Shown: piece after piece, positions 36,156 to 46,619 of the stretch
Layout: each line of letters starts with the position of its first letter
Position numbering within the stretch: the first letter of the stretch is position 1
Source of the DNA: Haematococcus lacustris
Taxonomy: Eukaryota; Chlorophyta; Chlorophyceae; Chlamydomonadales; Haematococcaceae
NCBI GenBank assembly: GCA_030144725.1
Contig: JASKMD010000017.1
Coordinates: 886,228 to 950,227, forward strand
Reading direction: 5' to 3'
DNA length: 64,000 nucleotides
Made by a program: the position numbers and the translations under genes
Notes under the pieces: generated by a model
The model's database searches: none
Told to the model about the DNA's origin: nothing
Seen by the model: only the letters and a program-made list of their open reading frames with translations

Positions 36156-36827
36156 TTATGCCTGTGGGACTACCCTGGCTGCCTTGGCTGCCTTACGGCG
36201 TAGTGCGCACTGTGCGTTGTGGCTAAGTGGAGGCTCAGGCTGAGGTGCTGGGGCTGGCAGGCTAAGCCGTGGTGTGTAGAAGTGCACAGGAGGTGCTTGT
36301 GGAGGAGGTGCTTGCAGGAAATAGTGCGGCAGCTCCGCAGGTACTGCGGGTGGTGCGAAATGAACTGCTGGTACAGGCGCAGCGAAGTGCAACTGATGCG
36401 GATGTGGGCTCTGCTGGTAAGGCAGGTATGCTACTGGGTGATGTCCTGGCTGAGGCGCCGTGGTAGTGCGATGTTGCAACAAGTTGAACAACCTATCGTT
36501 CTCCGCTTGCAATTGCAGGTTCAAGGCGTGCAAATGCTTCGCTGCTGCCTTGTGTTTAGCACATTCAGCACAATGCACTACAGATGAGCACGCCGTGTTA
36601 GGGCGGTGGTGGGGATTGTGAGGTGGGTCGCGCGGTGCAGACCGCGGTGGTGCATACACGGCCTCAGGTGGGGCCGGTATGCGAACTCGTCCCGAGCGAT
36701 TGATGGGTTCGGCTGGGACGGCTGCTCCAGCTGCTGGGGTCGACTGGGTCGCTGGCTCGTCGCGCAAAAGTTCCTCGACGGTTAGTAAAGCGTCGGGATG
36801 CGCGGCGGCGTTGTTGACAGCGCTCAC
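36156..36827 (-). CDS. ORF upstream of gag, copy 1
   Basis: 223 residues, Pro/Ala/His-rich, starting 32 bp inside the LTR, so its ATG is the first in the element's message. It contains a short C-X2-C-X2-H-like cluster and a coiled-coil segment (near HALNLQLQAENDRLF). It ends in TAA in the gag frame, with gag's ATG four codons further on. The arrangement is identical in copy 2. I do not recognise the family; it could be an N-terminal extension of Gag (matrix-like or nucleic-acid binding) made with or without readthrough. Confidence 0.7.
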   Translation of the reverse strand: MSAVNNAAAHPDALLTVEELLRDEPATQSTPAAGAAVPAEPINRSGRVRIPAPPEAVYAPPRSAPRDPPHNPHHRPNTACSSVVHCAECAKHKAAAKHLHALNLQLQAENDRLFNLLQHRTTTAPQPGHHPVAYLPYQQSPHPHQLHFAAPVPAVHFAPPAVPAELPHYFLQAPPPQAPPVHFYTPRLSLPAPAPQPEPPLSHNAQCALRRKAAKAARVVPQA

Positions 36828-36839
36828 TGCACAGGGATA

Positions 36840-36857
36840 AACGAACCGGGGAAACCA
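36840..36857 (-). other. primer binding site, copy 1
   Basis: Two bases after the 5' LTR (minus strand) the sequence TGGTTTCCCCGGTTCG begins. It is complementary to a tRNA 3' end of the form CGAACCGGGGAAACCA. The tRNA species was not identified. Copy 2 has the same site left of 46,239. Confidence 0.7.
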
Positions 36858-36859
36858 AA

Positions 36860-37240
36860 TGTAAACGTAGGCTTAGAGATGTTAGGATGCATGGCTGGCG
36901 GCTTATTCAAACTACAGCTGCGGCTGGTTTGCAAAGCTGAGAGCTGCAGCTACTGCTGCTATTGAGAGCACTTCACATATTCTGTGGTGGCGCAGGCGAG
37001 AGTCTTGGGATTCCTGGACTGACGGCAAGCGGTTGAGGCAGAGTCGAGCCCAGAACAATGCTTACAGAATTATGCCAGAGTCAGCTTAAGAAGAGACACT
37101 TCACACTATCTCATACCCTTTTGCCACGTTGCCATATGTCATGTTAGTCATGTGCAACGTTGGCAAGAAAACATCCATGCATGCTCATGCAAAACAAAGA
37201 ATCCTGCCGTTCATCCTGTCTTTAAATCAGCACTGTTACA
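36860..37240 (-). repeat. LTR 2, shared by copies 1 and 2
   Basis: 381 bp, serving as 5' LTR of copy 1 and 3' LTR of copy 2. I see one difference from LTR 3 (T for C near 36,979). Confidence 0.95.
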
Positions 37241-37325
37241 CTCTCCCCCACTCCGAAAAGCTCCGTCCCGGAGCGGGTCAGATGAACAAGCAAACATGCA
37301 GACAGGCATGCACAAGCAAGACACT

Positions 37326-38647
37326 CTAAGCACGAGCAGCAGGCTGAGTCCATCTCTTGGGCTGGTTTGTACGAATTGCATAAGCCTTCATGATCTTCTT
37401 GAGAAACGTCTTGGTAAGATCTTGTTGTAAATGCTCCAATGGTAGCCAGCTGTTCTCGTGATCGGGGTGACCCAACCACTTGACCTGCAATTGCAGCTTG
37501 CCTCGCACAAAGCGGTGGTTGCGAATCTCTTGTACTTCAAAATGCTCCTCGCCATCTATAATCTCTGGTTCTGGCGGTGGGTTAGGGTTGCGAGTGGGAA
37601 ACTGTGCTGAGCCATCATTGTGCACCTTGATGTGCGAAACATGCACGACAGGATGCATGGTGCTCCATGCAGGTGGAAATTGCAATCTCAAAGCTACTGG
37701 TGTGACTACCTCCAGGACCTTGAAAGGACCATGTTGCCTGGGTAAAAACTTGCGTGTTGCATTCTCAGCGGTGGCATTCGCTGGTTGTGTGTGAGCAAAG
37801 AAGGAGTGAGCCAGGTAGACCATGTCGCCTACTTTGAAAGTGTGATCTCTACGTTTTTTGTTGGCATTGGTGGTTTGTCGCTCTTGTGCTTTCACAAGGT
37901 TGTGTGTCGCAGATGCGATGTCATGTGCCATGCGCTCAAGGAAGCCTGATGCTGACTCACTGTCGCCTTGTACCGCAGGAGGCGGCACAGACAATGTCAG
38001 TGGTGTGTATGGTTCTTGTCCAGAGTTGAGGCGGAATGGGGTGTACCCTGTGCTTGCCTGGACAGATGCATTGTATGCAAACTCAGCAGCTGTAAGATGC
38101 TGGTCCCAATCGTCATGGTGTGGTGATACATAGTTGCGGAGCATGTCCTCGAGAGTGCGGTTAGCACGCTCGGTCTGGCCGTCTGTCTGTGGGTGGTTGG
38201 CAGTTGACATGTTGAGGTGTGTGCCAGTGAGTTTAAACAGTTCTTGCCAGAAAGCAGATGTGAATCGTGGGTCTCGGTCTGACACAATGACCTTGGGAAG
38301 GCCATGCAGCCGGAAAACATGGTCAAAAAAAATGCGAGCCAAAGTTGAAGCTGTGACTGATGTGGTTGTGGGAATGGCATGGATCATTTTGGTGAGCTTG
38401 TCCACAAAGACTACAATGGCGTCGTGGCCAGACGTGGTGACAGGCAGCTGGGTGATCAGGTCCAGGCTGACGTGTTCCCAACGATGCTGGGGCACAGGCA
38501 GAGACTGCAGTAAGCCAATGGGTCGTTGCGTGTTGGACTTGTTGCGCTGACAGGCAAGACATGTGCGAACATAATCATGCACTGATGCAGCCATGCGCGG
38601 CCAGAAGTAAAAGCGAGAGAGCCTAGCGTAGGTCTTATCCCTGCCTA
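37326..38647 (-). pseudogene. pol: gypsy pol, copy 2, 3' part (integrase and chromodomain)
   Basis: Nearly identical to the corresponding part of copy 1, with the integrase finger, D,D,E core and chromodomain intact. Its upstream continuation is cut by the foldback element at 38,648, within the integrase zinc-finger region, so the open frame now starts in foldback DNA (an ATG near 38,693). Confidence 0.9.
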
Positions 38648-38805
38648 CACTCCTACAAATTAGTCCCTGCGTTTTTCCCTGCGCTTTTGTCAACCTTGTC
38701 CAAATGGGCTAAAACTTGGCCAGCTGGTAGCTTGTGATGTAAGGATTCCATCCCAAAAGAAATCAGGTCAAAAAAATCAAAGGCGGAGGCTGGGCGGCCC
38801 GTGGC

Positions 38806-39855
38806 GTTCACGCAGGGACGGATGCAGGGATGGAGGGGGGGGCGCAGGGACGAGTGCAGGGATGGAGGGGGGGGTGCAGGGACGGATGCAGGGACGAGTG
38901 CAGGGATAAGTGCAGGGATTTCGGGCGCAGGGACGAGTGCAGGGATGCGCGCAGGGACGAGTGCAGGGATTTTGGGCGCAGGGACGAGTGCAGGGATGCG
39001 CGCAGGGACGAGTGCAGGGATGCGCGCAGGGACGAGTGCAGGGATTTCGGGCGCAGGGACGAGTGCAGGGATGCGCGCAGGGACGAGTGCAGGGATTTCG
39101 GGCGCGGGGACGAGTGCAGGGATGCGCGCAGGGACGAGTGCAGGGATGCGCGCAGGGACGAGTGCAGGGATTTCGGGCGCAGGGACGAGTGCAGGGATGC
39201 GCGCAGGGACGAGTGCAGGGATTTCGGGCGCAGGGACGAGTGCAGGGATGCGCGCAGGGACGAGTGCAGGGATGCGCGCAGGGACGAGTGCAGGGATGCG
39301 CGCAGGGACGAGTGCAGGGATTTCGGGCGCAGGGACGAGTGCAGGGATGCGCGCAGGGACGAGTGCAGGGATTTCGGGCGCAGGGACGAGTGCAGGGATG
39401 CGCGCAGGGACGAGTGCAGGGATTTCGGGCGCAGGGACGAGTGCAGGGATGCGCGCAGGGACGAGTGCAGGGATGCGCGCAGGGACGAGTGCAGGGATTT
39501 CGGGCGCAGGGACGAGTGCAGGGATGCGCGCAGGGACGAGTGCAGGGATTTCGGGCGCAGGGACGAGTGCAGGGATGCGCGCAGGGACGAGTGCAGGGAT
39601 GCGCGCAGGGACGAGTGCAGGGATTTCGGGCGCAGGGACGAGTGCAGGGATGCGCGCAGGGACGAGTGCAGGGATTTCGGGCGCAGGGACGAGTGCAGGG
39701 ATGCGCGCAGGGACGAGTGCAGGGATTTTGGGCGCAGGGACGAGTGCAGGGATGCGCGCAGGGACGAGTGCAGGGATTTCGGGCGCAGGGACGAGTGCAG
39801 GGATGCGCGCAGGGACGAGTGCAGGGACGAGCTCAGGGACCGACGCAGGGATTGT
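38806..39855. repeat. minisatellite in the left foldback arm
   Basis: Units of 24 bp (GCAGGGATGCGCGCAGGGACGA type) and 27 bp (with TTTCGGGCGC) alternate in a higher-order pattern. Period lengths divisible by three create long false open frames on both strands. Confidence 0.93.
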
Positions 39856-40484
39856 AGGAACGTGCATGATGCTTACAGCAGTGCCTAACACGAGCATAAA
39901 TTACCTTCTCCGTGTTTGCTACATCCAACTACATACATCACATCCATCTACTGCGATCATTTAGGCTGGAGTCTGGCTGCTGCATGTCAGTTGGCTCCTG
40001 CCTGTAAGCTGGCTGCCACCAAGCTGCTACGGCCTCTTGGCTGCTGATCCTGGCTTGCACCACTGCTCCATGGCCACACCACTGCCAAGAGGCTCTTGCA
40101 CCCCTGCACAACAACAACATGCACACAAGGGGACATGTGCACAAGAGCTGTCACCTTACTGATGAAGGACGCACCCACGACGTTCATCTGCAATCAGGCA
40201 GGCAACACAGATGTGGTGGAACGTGACGCTATATAGATGAAGCGCGACTGGTGCTGCGTGACTGCTACCACGAAAACGGCGGCTGCACCGCACTGCGACA
40301 TCGCACCTGGCATAGTGTACGAGTGCAGTCCGGATCCTGCAAGCCTGCGAGCGTGCAAGCCGGCAAACCTGCAAGCCACGAGGCGGCAAGACACATCGCA
40401 CATCGCTCAATTGCCAGCCGAAGGCACCTACCACCACTAGCGTGCAACAAGCCCTCCTCTGTGGCAGCCACCAGCCAGGCCTTG

Positions 40485-40750
40485 TCGGTGCACCTTCATT
40501 CCTCCTACTAAGGCCAATCTTGACGCAAGCCTTTGCCAATACATCGCAGTACGTTCCCGACAAGGCCTAGCACAGTCTGGATAAGCGCTATCTTGGTTAG
40601 TGAACTTTCAAAGTTAGTGAATCGCGAAGCTTGCGAGTGACGAAGTTTGCGTGTTGTAGAGCAGTTCTAACGGCGGCATCGTTCATCCCTTAGGATACAA
40701 GGCAGCACACATATTGCTTCCCCAAGCGGGATCAGGCGACGAGAAACTGG
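40485..40750. other. unique loop of the foldback element
   Basis: 266 bp between the inverted arms. No open frame, tRNA or promoter motif is evident. Confidence 0.8.
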
Positions 40751-41384
40751 CAAGGCCTGGCTGGTGGCTGCCACAGAGGAGGGCTTGTTGCACGCTAGTG
40801 GTGGTAGGTGCCTTCGGCTGGCAATTGAGCGATGTGCGATGTGTCTTGCCGCCTCGTGGCTTGCAGGTTTGCCGGCTTGCACGCTCGCAGGCTTGCAGGA
40901 TCCGGACTGCACTCGTACACTATGCCAGGTGCGATGTCGCAGTGCGGTGCAGCCGCCGTTTTCGTGGTAGCAGTCACGCAGCACCAGTCGCGCTTCATCT
41001 ATATAGCGTCACGTTCCACCACATCTGTGTTGCCTGCCTGATTGCAGATGAACGTCGTGGGTGCGTCCTTCATCAGTAAGGTGACAGCTCTTGTGCACAT
41101 GTCCCCTTGTGTGCATGTTGTTGTTGTGCAGGGGTGCAAGAGCCTCTTGGCAGTGGTGTGGCCATGGAGCAGTGGTGCAAGCCAGGATCAGCAGCCAAGA
41201 GGCCGTAGCAGCTTGGTGGCAGCCAGCTTACAGGCAGGAGCCAACTGACATGCAGCAGCCAGACTCCAGCCTAAATGATCGCAGTAGATGGATGTGATGT
41301 ATGTAGTTGGATGTAGCAAACACGGAGAAGGTAATTTATGCTCGTGTTAGGCACTGCTGTAAGCATCATGCACGTTCCTACAAT

Positions 41385-42075
41385 CCCTGCGTCGGTCCCT
41401 GAGCTCGTCCCTGCACTCGTCCCTGCGCGCATCCCTGCACTCGTCCCTGCGCCCGAAATCCCTGCACTCGTCCCTGCGCGCATCCCTGCACTCGTCCCTG
41501 CGCCCAAAATCCCTGCACTCGTCCCTGCGCGCATCCCTGCACTCGTCCCTGCGCCCGAAATCCCTGCACTCGTCCCTGCGCGCATCCCTGCACTCGTCCC
41601 TGCGCCCGAAATCCCTGCACTCGTCCCTGCGCGCATCCCTGCACTCGTCCCTGCGCGCATCCCTGCACTCGTCCCTGCGCCCGAAATCCCTGCACTCGTC
41701 CCTGCGCGCATCCCTGCACTCGTCCCTGCGCCCGAAATCCCTGCACTCGTCCCTGCGCGCATCCCTGCACTCGTCCCTGCGCGCATCCCTGCACTCGTCC
41801 CTGCGCCCGAAATCCCTGCACTCGTCCCTGCGCGCATCCCTGCACTCGTCCCTGCGCCCGAAATCCCTGCACTCGTCCCTGCGCGCATCCCTGCACTCGT
41901 CCCTGCGCGCATCCCTGCACTCGTCCCTGCGCCCAAAATCCCTGCACTCGTCCCTGCGCGCATCCCTGCACTCGTCCCTGCGCCCGAAATCCCTGCACTT
42001 ATCCCTGCACTCGTCCCTGCATCCGTCCCTGCACCCCCCCCTCCATCCCTGCACTCGTCCCTGCGCCCCCCCCTC
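41385..42075. repeat. minisatellite in the right foldback arm
   Basis: Inverted counterpart of the left-arm array, with the same 24- and 27-bp units but about 330 bp shorter. Confidence 0.93.
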
Positions 42076-42262
42076 CATCCCTGCATCCGTCCCTGCGTGA
42101 ACGCCACGGGCCGCCCAGCCTCCGCCTTTGATTTTTTTGACCTGATTTCTTTTGGGATGGAATCCTTACATCACAAGCTACCAGCTGGCCAAGTTTCAGC
42201 CCATTTGGACAAGGTTGACAAAAGCGCAGGGAAAAACGCAGGGACTAATTTGTAGGAGTGTA

Positions 42263-44612
42263 AGTGACCTGAGATGGGTATATCGTGTGCCTCGCACAGC
42301 AGGTCGGTGCGGAGCGGTCCTACTGGAATATACAGCTTTACGGACCCCCTTCCTGTGTGGTAGAGGAGATTGTCCCTGATGATAAACTGGCGTGGCTTGC
42401 CAGCGAGTGCAGCCGCACGGAAGCGCTGGTACTCTGCGTCTGCAGGAGCTGTGTCGCTGATTTGCTGCAGAACATGTGGGGCGATTGAGACTCGTGATTC
42501 GATGCCCTGGGCGTGGATGCCCCTGGTGAGTGAGTGCAACTCCAATGTCTGGGTATAAACCTGATAGTCTGGCCTACGTGATAGCGCGTCCGCCACTACG
42601 TTGTGCTTGCCAGGGATGTGGTCGATGTGGCAGTTATAGTCTTGCAGGACTTCCATCCATCGTGCCTGCCTCTTACAGTCCAGGTGTGGTTGTGACTGCA
42701 GGTGCTTGTTGGCCCAATTGTCGGTGAGGAGAGTGAATTGAACGCCTAGAAGATAGTGCCTCCATACTTTGAGTGCCTCCACCACGGACAGTAGCTCCTG
42801 CTCGTGAGTGGGATAGTTGCGCTCTGCTGGTAAAAGCTTCCGTGAGTGGTAAGCCACTACACGCTCAGCAGGTCCCTTGCCCTGTGTGAGAACTGCCCCC
42901 ATGCCAATGCCTGAGGCGTCACAGCGCAGTGTGTATGGTTGTGATGGATCTGGCGCAATGAGCACCGGTGTTGTTGTGAGTGCCTTCTTCAGTGCCTCAA
43001 AAGCTGACTGCTGGACTGGCCCCCATGCCACTTTGCCCTGCTTGTCATGCCCATCAGCCTGTGTGAGAGCAGTTATGGGTGCTGCTATGTCAGAGAAATT
43101 CTTGACAAAGCGACGGTAGAAGTTAGCTAGGCCTAGGAAGCTGCGCACGTCATGCACAGTTTGAGGTGTGGGCCAGCTCTCGACAGCAGCAACCTTTTTG
43201 GGATCGCATGCAATGCCGGTGGATGTAATGATATGCCCTAAAAACTCTGTCTGACTCAAGCCGAACTCACACTTAGATAGCTTGGCATACAACTTGTGCT
43301 GCTGCAGGAGGCTGAGTACTCGCCGCAGGTGTTGTGCATGCTCTTCCTGAGTGCGTGAGAAGATCAAGATGTCATCCAGGTACACAATTACACAGTCATC
43401 TAGCTCTTGACGGAAGATGTCATTCATGAGCCGTTGAAAAGTTGCAGGTGCATTGCACAAACCAAATGGCATAACAGTGAACTCAAAGTGGCCATAGCGT
43501 GTGCGAAATGCCGTCTTTGGTATGTCTTCAGGGGCAATGCGGATCTGGTGATACCCCTGGCGTAAGTCTATTTTGCTGAAAATTGTGGCTCCATGCAACC
43601 TATCCAGCAGATTGTCGACACGTGGAAGTGGATATTTGTTTTTGATGGTAATGCGGTTGAGTGGCCTGTAATCAATGCACATGCGGAAAGTGCCATCCTT
43701 CTTGCGCACGAACAGCACGCCAGAGGCATAAGGTGATGTGCTGGGTCTGATGAAGCCTTTCTCTTGCATCTCTGTGATCTGCTTTTTCAGTTCAGCAAGC
43801 TCACAGGTGGACATGGCATAGGTAGATCGAACAGGTGGTCTCTTGTTTGGTTCAAGGTCGATGCGGTGATCCACTGCTCGTTCTGGCGGCAGGCCAGCTG
43901 GCAGGTCCTCAGGGAAGACAGGCGCAAAGTCCTTCAACACTGGTGTGCAGTCCATAACCTGATGTGTCTCAACTGATGGGACAGTCGGTGTGGCTGGTGT
44001 AATGGATACCATGAACATGGGCTGTTTTTCACGAACCGCTGTGCGTAAGCCAGCCGTGCTGATTGTGTAGCGATCAAGATCAGGATCTCTGGGGGTAGGC
44101 GGAGCCCTCAGGGTGTGCTTTTTGCCAGCATGATGGAAAGTCATGATGTTGTGCTTCCAATCAATGCATGGGTTGATTTCTGCTAGCCAGGGCTTGCCTA
44201 AGATTATGTCGAATCCATGCAGCCTTGTGCAATGCAACGTCTGCTGTCCTTTGTGGCTGCCTAAGCGAAAGCGAGCCTCAGGTATCATTGCTGCACTCTC
44301 CTGCTGGTGGCCATCAGCCAGGCGGATGTGGTCAGGTGCGTGTTTTTCTGCTGTTTGCAAGTCGTGGCGCATGCAGAACTCGCTGTCGATGAATGACGCG
44401 GTTGCTCCTCCGTCTACCAGGATACGCACCTTGTGCCCCTTGTAGCTGCCTAAGAATACAAGCAGTGTGGAGTCGGTCTCATCGCCTGGATGCGTGGTGG
44501 TGAGCTTTGTTATGCGGAAACGCGGCTCTATTGCTGGTAAGGGTACCTCGTGCTCTTTTCGGTCGATGCTAGTGTCCTCGCGGCAGTGTACTGCCGCGGT
44601 AGCTATTTTTTT
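42263..44612 (-). pseudogene. pol: gypsy pol, copy 2, 5' part (protease, RT, RNase H)
   Basis: Matches copy 1 almost base for base, with protease DGGATA, RT YLDD near 43,371-43,382 and RNase H, then runs into foldback DNA and stops at 42,171. The A-run at the gag junction has seven A instead of eight, so pol lies in the +1 rather than the -1 frame relative to gag. An ATG at 44,663 (in gag-overlapping sequence) is open into pol. Confidence 0.9.
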
Positions 44613-45522
44613 CAATGATGGGTTTGCGGCCAGGGCGTTTGCAGTCGCTGATAACGTGCCCATGCTCTCGGCAGTAGGTGCACCGGTTGTTTTTGTGGTA
44701 CTGCTCTCTTTCCTCGGGCGTCAGCTTTCGCCACGGTTCACTAGCGTGTGTAGCAGGACGGGAGCGGGTCTCAGCTGTGGAGCTGGGTGCACTGCTGGGT
44801 GTGTGTTGCCTGCTCGCGAAGTGGCGACCTCGCGGTGGTGCTGTCGTGAACAGGGCGCCTAATTGCATTGGCGTCGCTGTGGATACTCCTGCGTCTCTGT
44901 ATGCCGAGTCATGCGCTACAGCTATGTTCACAGCCTTGTCGAAGGTGTCAGGGAGCTGGACGTCTACCATGGCACGTAGTGCAGGGTGCAGGCCTCGCCT
45001 AAAGCGGTCAAGCTGCTCATCATCAGTGATGTTAGGAATCTGCAGGAACAGGCCCCTAAGATGTGTGGCAAAAGACAGGGCAGTCTGGTTGTGCTTCTGC
45101 TTGGCGTCATGTAAGATGTCTCGTGCTTTGGCTGCTTCTGACTTAGACCTAAAGGCTGCTTTCAACCCTGTCTTGAAGCTCTCCCATGACAGGGTGGTGT
45201 CGGCACGTGCTGAGCGGTACCATGATTGAGCCAGGCCGGTCAGTCTTACAGAGGCAGAAACTATCTTTTGCTCATCACTCAGGTTAGGAAACAACGAGTA
45301 CACGTCCTCCACCTGGAACAGAAAGTTGTTGACATCTCCCCTACCATCATACTCCTTGATCTCTGCTAGTTTGATGATACCAGCAGGTGCAGAACTACGA
45401 CCTCCTACAGATGTGGCCAGAGCATGGTTGCTAGATACAACACGAGTCATCTCCACTCCAACAGCATTCAGTGTCTGCAGCAATGTAGCCATGGCTGTTT
45501 GGGGACCGTGCTCAGTCTCCAT
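44569..45522 (-). CDS. gag: gypsy gag, copy 2
   Basis: Same protein as copy 1 through the zinc knuckle, but one A fewer in the 44,606-44,612 run removes the immediate TAG and adds 11 unrelated residues (317 in total). The -1 frameshift arrangement of copy 1 is therefore lost, unless one of the two run lengths is a sequencing error. Confidence 0.88.
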   Translation of the reverse strand: METEHGPQTAMATLLQTLNAVGVEMTRVVSSNHALATSVGGRSSAPAGIIKLAEIKEYDGRGDVNNFLFQVEDVYSLFPNLSDEQKIVSASVRLTGLAQSWYRSARADTTLSWESFKTGLKAAFRSKSEAAKARDILHDAKQKHNQTALSFATHLRGLFLQIPNITDDEQLDRFRRGLHPALRAMVDVQLPDTFDKAVNIAVAHDSAYRDAGVSTATPMQLGALFTTAPPRGRHFASRQHTPSSAPSSTAETRSRPATHASEPWRKLTPEEREQYHKNNRCTYCREHGHVISDCKRPGRKPIIEKNSYRGSTLPRGH

Positions 45523-45534
45523 GATGTGGACTGC

Positions 45535-46206
45535 TTATGCCTGTGGGACTACCCTGGCTGCCTTGGCTGCCTTACGGCGTAGTGCGCACTGTGCGTTGTG
45601 GCTAAGTGGAGGCTCAGGCTGAGGTGCTGGGGCTGGCAGGCTAAGCCGTGGTGTGTAGAAGTGCACAGGAGGTGCTTGTGGAGGAGGTGCTTGCAGGAAA
45701 TAGTGCGGCAGCTCCGCAGGTACTGCGGGTGGTGCGAAATGAACTGCTGGTACAGGCGCAGCGAAGTGCAACTGATGCGGATGTGGGCTCTGCTGGTAAG
45801 GCAGGTATGCTACTGGGTGATGTCCTGGCTGAGGCGCCGTGGTAGTGCGATGTTGCAACAAGTTGAACAACCTATCGTTCTCCGCTTGCAATTGCAGGTT
45901 CAAGGCGTGCAAATGCTTCGCTGCTGCCTTGTGTTTAGCACATTCAGCACAATGCACTACAGATGAGCACGCCGTGTTAGGGCGGTGGTGGGGATTGTGA
46001 GGTGGGTCGCGCGGTGCAGACCGCGGTGGTGCATACACGGCCTCAGGTGGGGCCGGTATGCGAACTCGTCCCGAGCGATTGATGGGTTCGGCTGGGACGG
46101 CTGCTCCAGCTGCTGGGGTCGACTGGGTCGCTGGCTCGTCGCGCAAAAGTTCCTCGACGGTTAGTAAAGCGTCGGGATGCGCGGCGGCGTTGTTGACAGC
46201 GCTCAC
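45535..46206 (-). CDS. ORF upstream of gag, copy 2
   Basis: 223 residues, the same as the copy 1 ORF as far as I can see, again ending in TAA in frame with gag four codons further on. Conservation in both copies only shows recent common descent. Confidence 0.7.
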   Translation of the reverse strand: MSAVNNAAAHPDALLTVEELLRDEPATQSTPAAGAAVPAEPINRSGRVRIPAPPEAVYAPPRSAPRDPPHNPHHRPNTACSSVVHCAECAKHKAAAKHLHALNLQLQAENDRLFNLLQHRTTTAPQPGHHPVAYLPYQQSPHPHQLHFAAPVPAVHFAPPAVPAELPHYFLQAPPPQAPPVHFYTPRLSLPAPAPQPEPPLSHNAQCALRRKAAKAARVVPQA

Positions 46207-46238
46207 TGCACAGGGATAAACGAACCGGGGAAACCAAA

Positions 46239-46619
46239 TGTAAACGTAGGCTTAGAGATGTTAGGATGCATGGCTGGCGGCTTATTCAAACTACAGCTGC
46301 GGCTGGTTTGCAAAGCTGAGAGCTGCAGCTACTGCTGCTATTGAGAGCACTTCACATACTCTGTGGTGGCGCAGGCGAGAGTCTTGGGATTCCTGGACTG
46401 ACGGCAAGCGGTTGAGGCAGAGTCGAGCCCAGAACAATGCTTACAGAATTATGCCAGAGTCAGCTTAAGAAGAGACACTTCACACTATCTCATACCCTTT
46501 TGCCACGTTGCCATATGTCATGTTAGTCATGTGCAACGTTGGCAAGAAAACATCCATGCATGCTCATGCAAAACAAAGAATCCTGCCGTTCATCCTGTCT
46601 TTAAATCAGCACTGTTACA
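46239..46619 (-). repeat. LTR 3 (5' LTR of copy 2)
   Basis: 381 bp, followed by the outer target duplication GGTTA at 46,620-46,624 and then LINE sequence. Confidence 0.95.

Larger units (their letters stand above)
38648..42260. mobile_element. foldback DNA element with TA target duplication
   Basis: Comparison with copy 1 shows an exact insertion: CCTGCCTA | element | TAAGTGACC, duplicating TA. The termini are CACTCCTACAAATTAGTCCC and its inverse. The left arm is 38,648-40,484 (1,837 bp) and the right arm 40,751-42,260 (1,510 bp); the length difference is mainly repeat number in the internal minisatellite. The loop (40,485-40,750) has no coding capacity, so the element is non-autonomous. 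Arms look almost identical, indicating a recent insertion or arm homogenisation. Confidence 0.92.
31094..46619 (-). mobile_element. Ty3/gypsy chromovirus in tandem LTR-internal-LTR-internal-LTR form
   Basis: Three nearly identical LTRs (31,094-31,475; 36,860-37,240; 46,239-46,619) enclose two almost identical internal regions transcribed right to left. The outer ends are flanked by the same 5-bp duplication, GGTTA (31,089-31,093 and 46,620-46,624), so the whole array occupies one insertion site inside a LINE. The gene order is an upstream ORF, gag and pol with protease, RT, RNase H, integrase and a C-terminal chromodomain. The order RT before integrase and the chromodomain place it in the chromovirus branch. 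The right internal copy is interrupted by a foldback DNA element at 38,648-42,260. The tandem form probably arose by unequal exchange between LTRs after a single insertion. Confidence 0.93.

Noticed and set aside
36156..36158. TAA read as glutamine (alternative code) joining the upstream ORF and gag
   Set aside because: The code is changed in some ulvophyte algae, but host genes and pol here use TAA, TAG and TGA as normal ends, so a standard code is more likely.
38653..39897. Open frames of 300-400 codons on both strands in the foldback arms
   Set aside because: They consist only of the 24/27-bp minisatellite, with no domain and no sign of a gene start.
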